Of a DNA stretch of 60,584 nucleotides, positions 35,805 through 44,163 are shown piece by piece. The position numbers were made by a program, and so were the translations under genes. The DNA lies in contig JAVHLY010000017.1 of the NCBI GenBank assembly GCA_031081585.1, positions 1 to 60,584 on the forward strand, read 5' to 3'. This DNA is from Armatimonadota bacterium. GTDB taxonomy: Bacteria > Sysuimicrobiota > Sysuimicrobiia > Sysuimicrobiales > Humicultoraceae. Under the pieces are notes generated by a model that worked only from the letters and a program-made list of their open reading frames with translations, was not told the origin of the DNA and did no database searches. Numbering within the stretch: position 1 is the first letter of the stretch; every line of letters starts with the position of its first letter.

Positions 35805-37427
35805 TCACGGCTCTCGCCCGCCCGGCCCACGTTCGCTGCTCTCGACCATCCGGTCCACCAGGGCGTCGACCTCCTCCACCGGGAAGAGGAAGAACGGGTA
35901 GCCGCGGTAGGTCACCGCGTCCTGGGCCCCCGGCGCCTCGAGCCGGGCCAGCGCCGCCTCCAGCACCGCCGCGTGCGCCCGCGTCCCCTCGGCCAGCTGC
36001 GCGTTGATCCGCCGGATCGCCTGCGTGGCCGCCCGCCGTTCCCGTCGGGTAAGCGGGGACTCGCGCAGCCGGGCGATCAGCCGCCACTTCTCCTCGATGA
36101 GGGCCCGCTGCGCCGGGGTGGGGGCGGCCAGGAGGCGCTCCGGGTTGTGCCGCGCGTCCTGGAGGGCCCGCTGCACCGCCTGCCGCGCCGCCGCCGGATC
36201 CGTCGCCCCTCGAAGCGGCAGGTGCAGGGTGGCGCTCGCCACCGCGTAGGTCGGGGGCGCCACCGCGAAGTACGCCTGCACCACCGCGTCCGTCACCCGA
36301 TCGTAGCGCCCCCCGCTCACCCCGTGCACGAAGAGGTCGGCCAGGCAGAGCCGGACGAAGGCGGTGAGGGTGAGCGCCCGGGGGCGGACGGGCAGCGCGT
36401 CGAACTCCGGCGCGTGCGGCCCGGACGGGATGGGCACCAGCGCTTCACCGTCCGGCCCCCACCGGCGCCGGGCCAGGTCGGCCACGAGACGGGCCCGGCG
36501 GCCCTCCACCAGACACCAGAAGGGCAGCTCCACCCGGTCGCCCGCCACCTCCAGGTTTGAGAAGGGCTGCGCAGTGGTGCGGATGCGGTGGCGGGCCCGG
36601 TAGGCCTCCAGGTGGCGGTTGTGAATCTCGGCGAAGCGGCGGGCGTCCCGGGCCACGGCCAGGACGAACCGCCTGAAGGCGGCGGTGCCGGCCAGCAGTG
36701 AGACCGGCAGGTCCAGCAATCGGCGCGGTCCCTCGTAGCGCCGGCGCAGCACGGTGAGGAAGGCCGCCAGGGAGTCCGCCTGCGGCCGGCCCAGCGCCGT
36801 GAAGGCGGCCCAGCGGCGGTGCAGCTCGGGGTCGGGGAGGGTAGCCAGGTGGCGACCGACCCGCTCCAGGAAGCCGGCCCACTCCGCCTCGTCCGGTGGG
36901 GGTTGCCCCTCGTAGGGCCGGTCCGGGCTGCCGTGCCGGAGGACCTCGCGGCGCCGCTCCACCAGGCGGGGCAGGCCGGGTGCGGTCTCGACGGCGAGCG
37001 CCGGGACCTCCACGGCGAGGTCGTCCATGGCGTCGCTGTCCACGACGACCACCAGCCCGGGGGCGCCGGGTCGGGCCAGGCGATCGAGGAGGAGGTACTT
37101 CACCCAGATCCCCGGGTGGGGGAAGACCGGCTGGTGGCCGGTGACGAAGAGGAGGTCCGGTGCCTCCGCGTCGGTCCCCCCGGGGACGGCGAGGCCGAGC
37201 GCGGCCGTGTACCGCCGCGCCAGCAGGAGGGCCTCCGTGCGGGCCTCGCGGCGGAGCGGGCCCAGGTCCAGGTCCAGCGGCGCCAGCCGGGCGGCGTCCA
37301 GGCGCGCGGCGTTGGCCCGCGCCACCGCCCGGAGGTCCCCGGACGGCCGGAGGAGCACCTCGCCGGAGGCGGCGGGAACCTCCAGCTCCTGGTCGGGGAC
37401 GAGGACCCGGTCGGGCGCGCCGTTCAC
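35805..37427 (-). CDS. BshC-like protein, putative cysteine-adding enzyme
   Basis: 540 residues from a GTG at 37427 (GTGA overlap with the deacetylase stop). LLFVTGHQPVFPHPGIWVKYLLLDRLA, followed by VVVVDSDAMDDLAVEVPA, sits where BshC has its GxQ..lf.gP and EDHD segments. A C-terminal LADLFVHGVSGGRYDRVTD motif occurs in a broader family of uncharacterised relatives. Length matches BshC. Direct coupling to a BshB1-like deacetylase supports a role in a bacillithiol-like thiol. The similarity is distant, so the call is tentative. Confidence 0.5.
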   Translation of the reverse strand: MNGAPDRVLVPDQELEVPAASGEVLLRPSGDLRAVARANAARLDAARLAPLDLDLGPLRREARTEALLLARRYTAALGLAVPGGTDAEAPDLLFVTGHQPVFPHPGIWVKYLLLDRLARPGAPGLVVVVDSDAMDDLAVEVPALAVETAPGLPRLVERRREVLRHGSPDRPYEGQPPPDEAEWAGFLERVGRHLATLPDPELHRRWAAFTALGRPQADSLAAFLTVLRRRYEGPRRLLDLPVSLLAGTAAFRRFVLAVARDARRFAEIHNRHLEAYRARHRIRTTAQPFSNLEVAGDRVELPFWCLVEGRRARLVADLARRRWGPDGEALVPIPSGPHAPEFDALPVRPRALTLTAFVRLCLADLFVHGVSGGRYDRVTDAVVQAYFAVAPPTYAVASATLHLPLRGATDPAAARQAVQRALQDARHNPERLLAAPTPAQRALIEEKWRLIARLRESPLTRRERRAATQAIRRINAQLAEGTRAHAAVLEAALARLEAPGAQDAVTYRGYPFFLFPVEEVDALVDRMVESSERGPGGREP

Positions 37428-38137
37428 AGGCGGGACTTGGTGTCCAATCGCGCGCCGAGGACGAAGCCCTCCAGGCTGGACAGCCCCACGGGCTCCCGGG
37501 TGACGAAGGGCTCGGCGTAGCGACACCCGATGAGGTGGCCCCAGTAGCGGGCCACCTCGCGCAGCATCTCCAGGATCGGCATGCCGCCCTCCTCGTCGGC
37601 GAACTGGGAGGGGTAGGCGGCAACGGCCCGCAGCTTCTGCTCCATCGTGGCGCTGATGTCGAAGAGGAACGTGGGCGTCACGTGCAGGCGGTAGTGGGAG
37701 GTGATGAAGTGGACGACCCGGGACGGGTAGGTGGGGTCGCCGCGCATGGTCGTCCGGGTGAGCTTGGCGTAGAAGCGGGCGGCTTCGCCCAGCGCCGCCC
37801 CGGCGACGTGGTCGGGGTGGGCGTCCACCCAGTACGGGACGAAGAGCACGTCGGGGCGCACCTCCCGGATGACCTCGGCGACCTGGCGACGGGCCTCCAC
37901 GGTGTCGGCGACCTCACGGTTGGGCAGCGGCAGGGTGATGCGCCACTCCACCCCCAGCACCCGGGCCGCCTCGGCGGCCTCCACCGCCCGGCGCTCCGGG
38001 CTGCCGCGCGGCGTGGGTTCGCCGTTGGTGAGGTCGCAGAGGACCACGCTGTGGCCCTGGCGGACCAGGGCGGCCACCGTCCCGCCCATGCCGATCTCCA
38101 CGTCGTCGGGGTGGGGCCCGATGGCCAGGATGCGCAT
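37424..38137 (-). CDS. BshB1-like PIG-L family N-deacetylase
   Basis: 237 residues. ILAIGPHPDDVEIGMGGT supplies the zinc-binding His and Asp pair, and YWVDAHPDHVAGAA the third ligand. The C-terminal WGHLIGCRYAEPFVTREPVGL matches the BshB1 ending. BshB1 removes acetyl from GlcNAc-malate in bacillithiol synthesis. ATG 38137 overlaps the GT2 stop (TGATG) and the product is coupled to the BshC-like gene. No BshA (GT4) gene is present; the neighbour is a GT2 instead. Confidence 0.8.
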   Translation of the reverse strand: MRILAIGPHPDDVEIGMGGTVAALVRQGHSVVLCDLTNGEPTPRGSPERRAVEAAEAARVLGVEWRITLPLPNREVADTVEARRQVAEVIREVRPDVLFVPYWVDAHPDHVAGAALGEAARFYAKLTRTTMRGDPTYPSRVVHFITSHYRLHVTPTFLFDISATMEQKLRAVAAYPSQFADEEGGMPILEMLREVARYWGHLIGCRYAEPFVTREPVGLSSLEGFVLGARLDTKSRL

Positions 38138-38880
38138 CACTCGGCCGAGGCGAGCGCCAGGGAGAGCCCGGCCCGCGCCAGCTCCCGCTCCAGCACCGAG
38201 CGGTAGTAGCGCCGCCGCGTCTCGGGATCGTCGAGCCCGCCCCAGAAGCGCCGCGCCGGGTTCTTGTAGACCCGGGCGACCGGCAGCTCCACCACGCGCA
38301 GCCTCAGCCGCCAGGCCTGGATCCACACCTGGAGGGGGAGGCCGTAGCCCGGCTCGTCCAGCCGCAGCCGCGCCAGCGCCTCGCCCCGGTAGGCCTTGAA
38401 CCCGCACCAGGCGTCGGTGAGGGGGTACCCGGTGAGGCGCCGCAGGAGCGCCGTCGTCTCGCGGTTGAGGGCCAGGCGGTCAGGGGGCGGCGGGTCGCCT
38501 CGCAGCGCCGGGTCGAGGTAGCGGCTGCCCGAGACGATGTCGGCGTCGGCGAGCGCCGCCAGGAAGGCGGGGATGCGGGCGGGCTCGTGCTGGGCATCGC
38601 AGTCGATGGTGACCACCCGGCGGTAGCCGCGCTGGACAGCCCAGGTGAAGCCGTCGATGAGCGCCTGCCCGTACCCCAGGTTGTCCGGGTGGGTCAGCAC
38701 GCGCACCTGCGGGTCACGGGCGGCGGCCTCGGCCAGGATCGCCGGCGAGCAGTCGGTGGAGCCGTCGTCCACCACCAGGACGTCGGCGGCGGGGACGGCA
38801 CTGCGCACCTCCGACAGCACCTCCCGCAGGGTGGCCTCTTCGTTGTAGAGCGGGACGACCACGAGCGCGCGGTTCTCCAT
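38137..38880 (-). CDS. GT2-family glycosyltransferase (DPM1-like)
   Basis: 247 residues of GT-A fold: ALVVVPLYNEEATL, VLVVDDGSTDCSP, LGYGQALIDGFTWAV, the metal motif VVTIDCDAQHEP and the acceptor region LTDAWCGFKAYRGEAL. It looks like polyprenyl-phosphate or UDP-sugar transferases without membrane helices. It is translationally coupled to the BshB1-like deacetylase. A TATACT hexamer (38896-38891) ends only 10 nt before the ATG, so the transcript may have almost no leader. Confidence 0.85.
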   Translation of the reverse strand: MENRALVVVPLYNEEATLREVLSEVRSAVPAADVLVVDDGSTDCSPAILAEAAARDPQVRVLTHPDNLGYGQALIDGFTWAVQRGYRRVVTIDCDAQHEPARIPAFLAALADADIVSGSRYLDPALRGDPPPPDRLALNRETTALLRRLTGYPLTDAWCGFKAYRGEALARLRLDEPGYGLPLQVWIQAWRLRLRVVELPVARVYKNPARRFWGGLDDPETRRRYYRSVLERELARAGLSLALASAE

Positions 38881-39037
38881 GCCTCCAGCCAGTATAGCGC
38901 ACGCGCTCCAGCCCCCGGACCCGCCGTGCTGCCAGTCCCGGAACCCGCCGCGCTGTGGGCGGGCTCGAGCCCGTCGGTGCGGGGCGAGGCGGAGCGGATC
39001 CGGGGACCGCACCTGCGTGGCCGGGCTCGCGGCGGGC

Positions 39038-39072
39038 TTGCATATTTATTCGATATCGTGCATGATGATTCA
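39038..39072 (+). promoter_or_regulatory. argG promoter overlapped by two tandem ARG boxes
   Basis: TGCATATTTATTCG (39039-39052) and TGCATGATGATTCA (39059-39072) each match the ArgR box pattern TGAAT-n4-ATTCA with one or two changes and lie 20 nt apart centre to centre, one face of two helical turns. A promoter TTGCAT (39038) - 17 nt - CATGAT (39061) lies within them, so a bound arginine repressor would block it. This AT-rich island stands out in GC-rich DNA. The rest of 38881-39100 holds only a 14-nt palindrome (38960-38973). Confidence 0.65.
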
Positions 39073-39100
39073 CATCAGCGTGCGACGGGAGGGGCAGCGC

Positions 39101-40338
39101 ATGACGACGAGTCCACCGCTGTGGAAGCTGACGGCCGTGCGCCCACCGGGGGTGCGGCGGGTCGCCCTGGCCTACTCCGGCGGGTTGGACTCCTCGCTGT
39201 GCGTCGCCCTCCTGCGCGAGGTCTACCGTGTCGAGGAGGTCGTCCCCATCACCGTGGACGTCGGCCAGGGCGCCGAGGAGCTGGCCGCCGCCGCCCGCAA
39301 GGCCGCCGGGCTGGGGATCACCCCGCACGTCGTCGACGCGCGCGAGGCGTTCGCCCGAGACTGGCTGGCCCCGGCCATCCGGGCCAACGCCGACTACCTG
39401 GGCTACCCGGTGGCCACGGCCATGACCCGCCAGCTCATCGCCCGCATCGTGGCGGAGCAGGCACTGGCCCTGGGGTGCGACGCGCTGGCCGAGGGGTCCA
39501 GCGGCAAGGGCAACGACCAGTACCGCATGCACAACGTCTTCACGCTGTTCGCCCCCGGCCTGCCCGTCCTCGTCCCCGTGCGCGACCTCGACCTGACCCG
39601 CACCGAGGAGCAGGCGCTGTGCGCCCACTTCGGGATCCCCGTGGACGAGCCCATCCCCGGCGGGGACGACAAGACCCTGTGGTGCCGCTCCATCGCCAGC
39701 GGCGGCCTGGGCCTGGAGACCGAGATCCCGGACGCGGTCTGGCGGTGGTACGTCCCCCCCAGCGCGCCCCGGACCGGCCCGTCACCGTCACCCTGACGTT
39801 CGCCCGGGGCGTCCCCGTGGCGCTCGACGGCGAGCCGCTGGCGCTGGCCGACCTGGTGGAGGCGCTCAACGTCCGGGCCGGGCAGTGCGGCGTCGGGCGC
39901 ATCGACATCCTGGAGGACGGCATCATGGGCCTCAAGTCGCGGGAGGTCTACGAGGCGCCGGCGGCGACCGTCATCCTGCGGGCCCACCGGGACCTGGAGC
40001 AGCTCACCCTGACCAAGGAGGAGGTGCAGTTCAAGCGCGGGGTGGACCAGGCCTGGGCGGCGCTGGTCTACCACGGGGACTGGTTCCACCCGCTGCGCGA
40101 GGACCTGGACGCCTTCATCGCCCGCTCCCAGGAGGTCGTGGAGGGGATGGTGACGCTGCGGCTGTATAAGGGCAGCGTGGAGATCACGGGGCGCACCTCC
40201 CCCCAGGCGCTCTTTGCCCCCCAGCTGCGCTCGATCGCCTCGGGCGGCTTCGACCAGCGCCTGTGCGGCCCGGCGGCGCAGATCCGCGGCCTGCCCTACC
40301 AGGTGCTGGCCCTGCGCCGGGCCCGAACGCCAGGGTGA
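39101..40338 (+). CDS. argG: Argininosuccinate synthase with a frameshift in a C7 run
   Basis: The ATG at 39101 follows GGGAGGGG. The first frame reads LAYSGGLDSS (PP-loop), ITVDVGQGAEEL, LAEGSSGKGNDQYR and ends after VWRWYVPPS. The remainder, from QRAPDRPVTVTLTFARG through GRIDILEDGIMGLKSREVYE to SGGFDQRLCGP, continues in the next frame to 40338. One extra C in the C7 run (39754-39760) would restore a normal 413-residue ArgG. As argH follows intact and both are needed for arginine synthesis, a sequencing or assembly error is the likely cause. Confidence 0.88.
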
Positions 40339-40430
40339 GGTCCCGGTGACCGGCGCCGACGGCGCCCCGGCGCCGTCAACGACGACGGCGGGAGGCCGGG
40401 GGGACCGCGACGGCCCGAGGAGGCGGTGGC

Positions 40431-41777
40431 GTGAGCAAGCTCTGGGAGAAGGGCTACCGGCTGCACGAGGCGATCGAGCGCTTCGAGGTGGGGGACGACG
40501 TCTGGCTGGACCAGCGCCTGGCCTGGGCCGACCTGCTGGGCTCCATCGCCCACGCCCGCATGCTCGGCCGCATCGGCATCCTCACCGCCGAGGAGGTGGC
40601 GCGCCTGGAGGCGGCGCTGCGTGAGCTGCTGGCCGAGGCGCGCCAGGGACGCCTCACCCTGACGGTGCAGGACGAGGACATCCACACGAAGGTGGAAGGG
40701 CTGCTGGTGGAGCGCCTGGGCGACCTGGGCAAGAAGCTCCACACCGGGCGCTCCCGCAACGACCAAGTGCTGGTCGACCTGCGGCTGTACACCAAGCGGG
40801 CGCTCCTCGACCTGCAGGAGGCGGTCCTGGCCTGCGCCGAGGCGCTCCTCGACTTCGCCGCCCGCCACCGCGACCTGCCCATGCCCGGCTACACCCACCT
40901 GCAGCGGGCCATGCTCTCCTCGGTGGGGCTGTGGGCCGGCGCCTTCGTCGAGGCCCTGCTGGACGACCTGACGCTGTGCGAGACCGCCTACCGGCTGAAC
41001 GACCAGTCCCCGCTCGGCTCGGCGGCCGGCTACGGGGTCCCCCTCCCTCTCGACCGCGCCTACACGGCGCAGTTGCTGGGCTTCGCCCGGGTGCAGCCCA
41101 ACGTCCTCTACGTGCAGAACAGCCGGGGGAAGTTCGAGCTGGCGGCGCTGCAGGCCGCGGCCCAGGTGGCCGTGGACCTGGCGAAGCTGGCCGAGGACCT
41201 GCTGCTCTTCACCACCAGCGAGTTCGGCTTCTTCCGCGTGGCCGAGGAGCTGGCCACGGGCTCCTCGATCATGCCCCAGAAGCGCAACCTGGACGCCGTG
41301 GAGCTGGTGCGGGCGCGCTGCCGCTGGGTGATCGGCCTGCAGGCGCAGGTGGGGACCATCGTCGCCGGCTGCCCCTCGGGCTACAACGGCGACCTGCAGG
41401 AGACGAAGCGCCCGCTCATGGAGGGGCTCGACACCGTGACGGCCTGCCTGCGCGTCATGGCCCTCACGGTGGCCCACACCACCCCCGACCCGGAGCGGCT
41501 GGCCGCCGCCTGCACGCCGGAGCTCTTCGCCACGGACGCAGCGCTGCAGCTCGTCGCCGCGGGGGTCCCCTTCCGGGACGCCTACCGCCAGGTGGCCACA
41601 GGCGTCGTACCGGTGGAGCGGCCCGCCGACCTGGCCGCGGCCCTGGCCCGGCGCTCCTCCGAGGGGGCCCCGGGCAACCTGGGCCTGGAGGGCGCCCGGG
41701 CCCGATGGCAGGCGGAGCGGGCGCGGGTCGGGGAGGAGCGGGAGCGCTTCGAGGGCGCGCTGGCCGCCCTGGCCTGA
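40431..41777 (+). CDS. argH: Argininosuccinate lyase
   Basis: 448 residues from a GTG at 40431 behind AGGAGG. Fumarase/aspartase superfamily: VQDEDIHTKVEGLLVERLG, KKLHTGRSRNDQV, MPGYTHLQRA with the catalytic His, and the signature GSSIMPQKRNLDAVE with the mobile-loop Ser. It cleaves argininosuccinate to arginine and fumarate. The 92-nt spacer after argG holds no gene; both should respond to the upstream ARG boxes. Confidence 0.97.
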   Translation: MSKLWEKGYRLHEAIERFEVGDDVWLDQRLAWADLLGSIAHARMLGRIGILTAEEVARLEAALRELLAEARQGRLTLTVQDEDIHTKVEGLLVERLGDLGKKLHTGRSRNDQVLVDLRLYTKRALLDLQEAVLACAEALLDFAARHRDLPMPGYTHLQRAMLSSVGLWAGAFVEALLDDLTLCETAYRLNDQSPLGSAAGYGVPLPLDRAYTAQLLGFARVQPNVLYVQNSRGKFELAALQAAAQVAVDLAKLAEDLLLFTTSEFGFFRVAEELATGSSIMPQKRNLDAVELVRARCRWVIGLQAQVGTIVAGCPSGYNGDLQETKRPLMEGLDTVTACLRVMALTVAHTTPDPERLAAACTPELFATDAALQLVAAGVPFRDAYRQVATGVVPVERPADLAAALARRSSEGAPGNLGLEGARARWQAERARVGEERERFEGALAALA

Positions 41778-41796
41778 GCCCGGCCGCCGCTGCCCC

Positions 41797-41820
41797 GGGG
41801 AGGGCAACCACGGCCTCCCC
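41797..41820 (+). terminator. Hairpin after argH
   Basis: GGGGAGG and CCTCCCC form a 7-bp stem around a 10-nt loop, 20 nt past the argH stop. No U-run follows. It probably separates argGH from the sigma factor operon. A second small stem, GCGTCTC-TTAGTA-GGGACGC (about 41872-41891), lies directly before the sigma factor ATG and may affect its translation. Confidence 0.4.
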
Positions 41821-41893
41821 CGCAGCCGACGAGGATCCCACCGTCCCCCTGCAATAGAACGGGCCCGTCGGTGCGTCTCTTAGTAGGGACGCG

Positions 41894-42388
41894 ATGAGGG
41901 TGGAACCGGTGAGTCGGCCTGCTGCCGTCGAGCGCGACTTCGAAGCGTTCGTCCTCCCCCATCTCGGCTACCTGTACGGCCTGGCGGTCAGGCTGCTCGG
42001 CCAGCGCGAGGGGGCCGAGGACCTCGTCCAGGACGCGCTGCTGCGGGCCTTCCGCGGCTTCCCCCGGCTGCGTCACCACGAGCGGGGCCGGCTGTGGCTC
42101 ACCCGCATCACCACCCGGGCCTACTACGACCGGTTGCACTTGGACTTCCTCGACCTCTTCGACAGCGAGAAGGTCATCGCCGTGCTGGCCGCGCTCCCGC
42201 CCGGGTACCGCACCGCCCTGATCCTGGCGTACGTGTACGGCTTCAAGGCCCGCGAGGTGGCCGAGAGCATGCGCGTCCCCCTGGGCACCGTGCTGTCCAT
42301 GCTCTCGAGGGGCCGCCGGCGGCTGGAACGCGAGCTCTGGCAGTTCGCCACCACCAACGGACTGCTGCACCGGGAGGCTCGGGGATGA
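41894..42388 (+). CDS. ECF-type RNA polymerase sigma factor
   Basis: 164 residues. Region 2: FVLPHLGYLYGLAVRLLGQREGAEDLVQDALLRAFRGF, with the -10 recognition helix. Region 4: LAALPPGYRTALILAYVYGFKAREVAESMRVPLGTVLSMLSRGRRRLERELW, a helix-turn-helix for the -35. No region 3 or long extension. It heads an operon with a zinc-finger anti-sigma factor, a methyltransferase and two Cys-rich membrane-associated proteins, so it likely answers a thiol, metal or oxidant stress. Confidence 0.92.
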   Translation: MRVEPVSRPAAVERDFEAFVLPHLGYLYGLAVRLLGQREGAEDLVQDALLRAFRGFPRLRHHERGRLWLTRITTRAYYDRLHLDFLDLFDSEKVIAVLAALPPGYRTALILAYVYGFKAREVAESMRVPLGTVLSMLSRGRRRLERELWQFATTNGLLHREARG

Positions 42389-42410
42389 TCACGCACCGGG
42401 ACGGTCGGAC

Positions 42411-42647
42411 ATGATCACGTGTCGCGAAGCGGTGGCCCGCCTGTGGGCGTACCTAGACCGCCATCTCGGGCGGGTGGAGGAGGCGGAGCTGGAGGAGCAC
42501 CTGGGGCTGTGCCTCCACTGCTGCGGCGAGCTGCGCTTCGCCCAACACCTGCGCGAGCGTCTGCGTGCCTCCGGAGACTCGGCGGTGGACGAGGCGACGC
42601 GCCAGCGGCTGGAAGCCTTCGTCAGGGGCATCGGGGAGGTTGAGTAG
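42411..42647 (+). CDS. Zinc-finger (ZAS) anti-sigma factor
   Basis: 78 residues. ITCREAVARLWAYLDRHLGRVEEAELEEHLGLCLHCCGELRF has the zf-HC2 pattern, with an upstream Cys4 and the His-x3-Cys-x2-Cys zinc set (HLGLCLHC). Soluble ZAS proteins hold the ECF factor until cysteine oxidation or metal displacement. It lies between the sigma factor and the methyltransferase, 3' end abutting the latter's ATG. Confidence 0.88.
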   Translation: MITCREAVARLWAYLDRHLGRVEEAELEEHLGLCLHCCGELRFAQHLRERLRASGDSAVDEATRQRLEAFVRGIGEVE

Positions 42648-43481
42648 ATGGCGGATCCGCACCGTCACCTCGGCGCAGTGGAGTCGGGCGACCTGCTGGG
42701 CCAGGACGCCATCAAGGCGTCGGTCCGTGCCGCCTACCGGGAGATCATCGGCCAGGAGACGGGAGCGGCCGCCGCCCTCTACGATCCGGAGCAGCTGGCG
42801 GCGCTCCCCGCCGGCGCCGTCGCCCAGGCGCTGGGGGTCGGCAACCCGATCCGCCACGCCGACCTCCGGCCGGGCGAGGTGGTGGTGGACCTGGGCTGTG
42901 GCGGGGGGATCGACACGATCCTGGCGGCCCGGGCTGTGGGGCCCCAGGGGCGGGCCATCGGGCTCGACATCCTCCCGGAGATGCTCGAGGCGGCGGCGCG
43001 CCACGCCCAGGCGGCGGGCGCGACGAACGTGGAGTGGGTCCAGGGGGAGCTCGAGGCCATCCCCCTGCCCGACGGCGTGGCGGATGTGGCCATCGCCAAC
43101 GGCACCGTGAACCTCTCGCCGCGCAAGTCGCGGGTCTTCGCCGAGGTCTTCCGGATCCTGCGCCCGGGCGGGCGCTTCGTGGCCGCCGACATCGTGGTGG
43201 ACGAGGACCTGCCGCCGGAGATCCGGACTCACCCGGCCGCCTGGGCGGGGTGAATCTCGGGAGCGCTGGCGGAGGGGACCTTCGCCGCCAAACTGCGCAA
43301 GGCCGGCTTCGAGGCGGTCGAGCGGGTGGAGGAGCGGCCCTTCGGGCCGGAGCAGTGGGGCGCCTACCCGCTGCTCACTCCGGACCTGCTAGACCTGGTG
43401 CGACGGCTCATCCCGCCGGAGCGACAGGCGACGGTGACCCGCTCGGTGACCTTCCGGGCGCGGAAGCCCGCCGCTCCCTGA
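42648..43481 (+). CDS. ArsM-like SAM methyltransferase with in-frame TGA (candidate selenocysteine 202)
   Basis: Conventional translation stops at the TGA 43251-43253 after 201 residues; read through, the frame gives 277 residues and ends 33 nt before the next gene. Rossmann motifs: VVVDLGCGGGIDTIL (79-92), GRAIGLDILPEML, NLSPRKSRVFAEVFRILRPGG. The TGA sits in HPAAWAG-*-ISGALAEGTFAAKL, exactly where ArsM-type enzymes have a Cys before the I-x-G-A-L motif (the third arsenic-binding Cys). The other two ArsM cysteines read Val64 and Gly152, so arsenite is not certain as substrate. ATG 42648 has GGGGAGG upstream. A nonsense mutation or base error is the alternative. Confidence 0.75.
43268..43286 (+). 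promoter_or_regulatory. SECIS-like hairpin just downstream of the in-frame TGA
   Basis: GGCGGAGG pairs with CCTTCGCC (8 bp including one G-U) around the loop GGA. The loop starts 23 nt after the TGA and its first two bases are G, as in the known bacterial SECIS consensus (short stem, G in the first two loop positions, roughly 16-37 nt from UGA). In GC-rich DNA such a stem can occur by chance, so it supports but does not prove selenocysteine insertion. Confidence 0.5.
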
Positions 43482-43514
43482 CCGCCACCATCATCACCGG
43501 GAGGTGAGGGAGAC

Positions 43515-44117
43515 ATGGGATACGCCATCGAGGGCAAGTTGCTGGAAGCCTGCTCGTGCGCAGCCATCTGCCCCTGCTGGGTCGGCCGCGACCCCGACGG
43601 GGGCCAGTGCGACGGGCTCATCGCCTACCACTACGACCGGGGGGAGATCGACGGGGTGGACGTCTCCGGCCTCACCCTGGCCCTGGCGGTCCACATCCCC
43701 GGCAACGTCCTCCAGGGCGGGTGGAAGGTCGTGGCCTACGTCGACCGGCGGGCCACGCCGCGGCAGAAGGAGGCGATCCTGGCAGCCCACACCGGCCGGC
43801 TCGGTGGGCCGCTGGCCGACCTGGCGCCGCTCATCGGCGAGGTGCTGGGCGTGCAGGACGTGCCCATCGACTTCCACATGGCCGAGGGCCGGGGGACGGT
43901 CCGCGTGGGCGACGAGATCAGCGGGGAGATGGAGCCCCTGACCGACCTGCAGGGGCGGCCGACGACGCTGGTGGACAGCGTCTTCAGCACGATCCCGGGC
44001 TCGCCGGCGTTTGTGGGCACGGCGCCCTCGCTGCGGGCGACGATCCCCGCCCACGGGATCGCCTGGGCCTTCGAAGGCCGGAACGCCGTCCTGGGCTCGT
44101 TCCGCTTCGCCGCCTGA
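43515..44117 (+). CDS. DUF1326 protein
   Basis: 200 residues with GGGAGGTGAGGGAG before the ATG. The N-terminus YAIEGKLLEACSCAAICPCWVGRDPDGGQC carries cysteines 13, 15, 19, 21 and 32, the DUF1326 hallmark and a likely metal-binding patch. The rest is beta-rich with repeated Val/Gly strands and no membrane segment. DUF1326 and DUF2182 genes are nearly always neighbours; their joint role is unknown but the cysteines suggest metal handling. Confidence 0.88.
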   Translation: MGYAIEGKLLEACSCAAICPCWVGRDPDGGQCDGLIAYHYDRGEIDGVDVSGLTLALAVHIPGNVLQGGWKVVAYVDRRATPRQKEAILAAHTGRLGGPLADLAPLIGEVLGVQDVPIDFHMAEGRGTVRVGDEISGEMEPLTDLQGRPTTLVDSVFSTIPGSPAFVGTAPSLRATIPAHGIAWAFEGRNAVLGSFRFAA

Positions 44118-44163
44118 GGCGCCCGTGCGCACCGGGCCGCTGGGCGACGGGTCCGCACCGTCT

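Noticed and set aside
38960-38973. Perfect 14-nt palindrome CGGGCTCGAGCCCG upstream of argG
   Set aside because: Palindromes of C/G-rich bases are common at this composition; it is far from the argG promoter and no partner was found.
42411-42419. ATGATCACG occurs at 42385 and at 42411, suggesting an alternative coupled start for the anti-sigma factor
   Set aside because: The two sites differ by 26 nt and only 42411 is in the zinc-finger frame.
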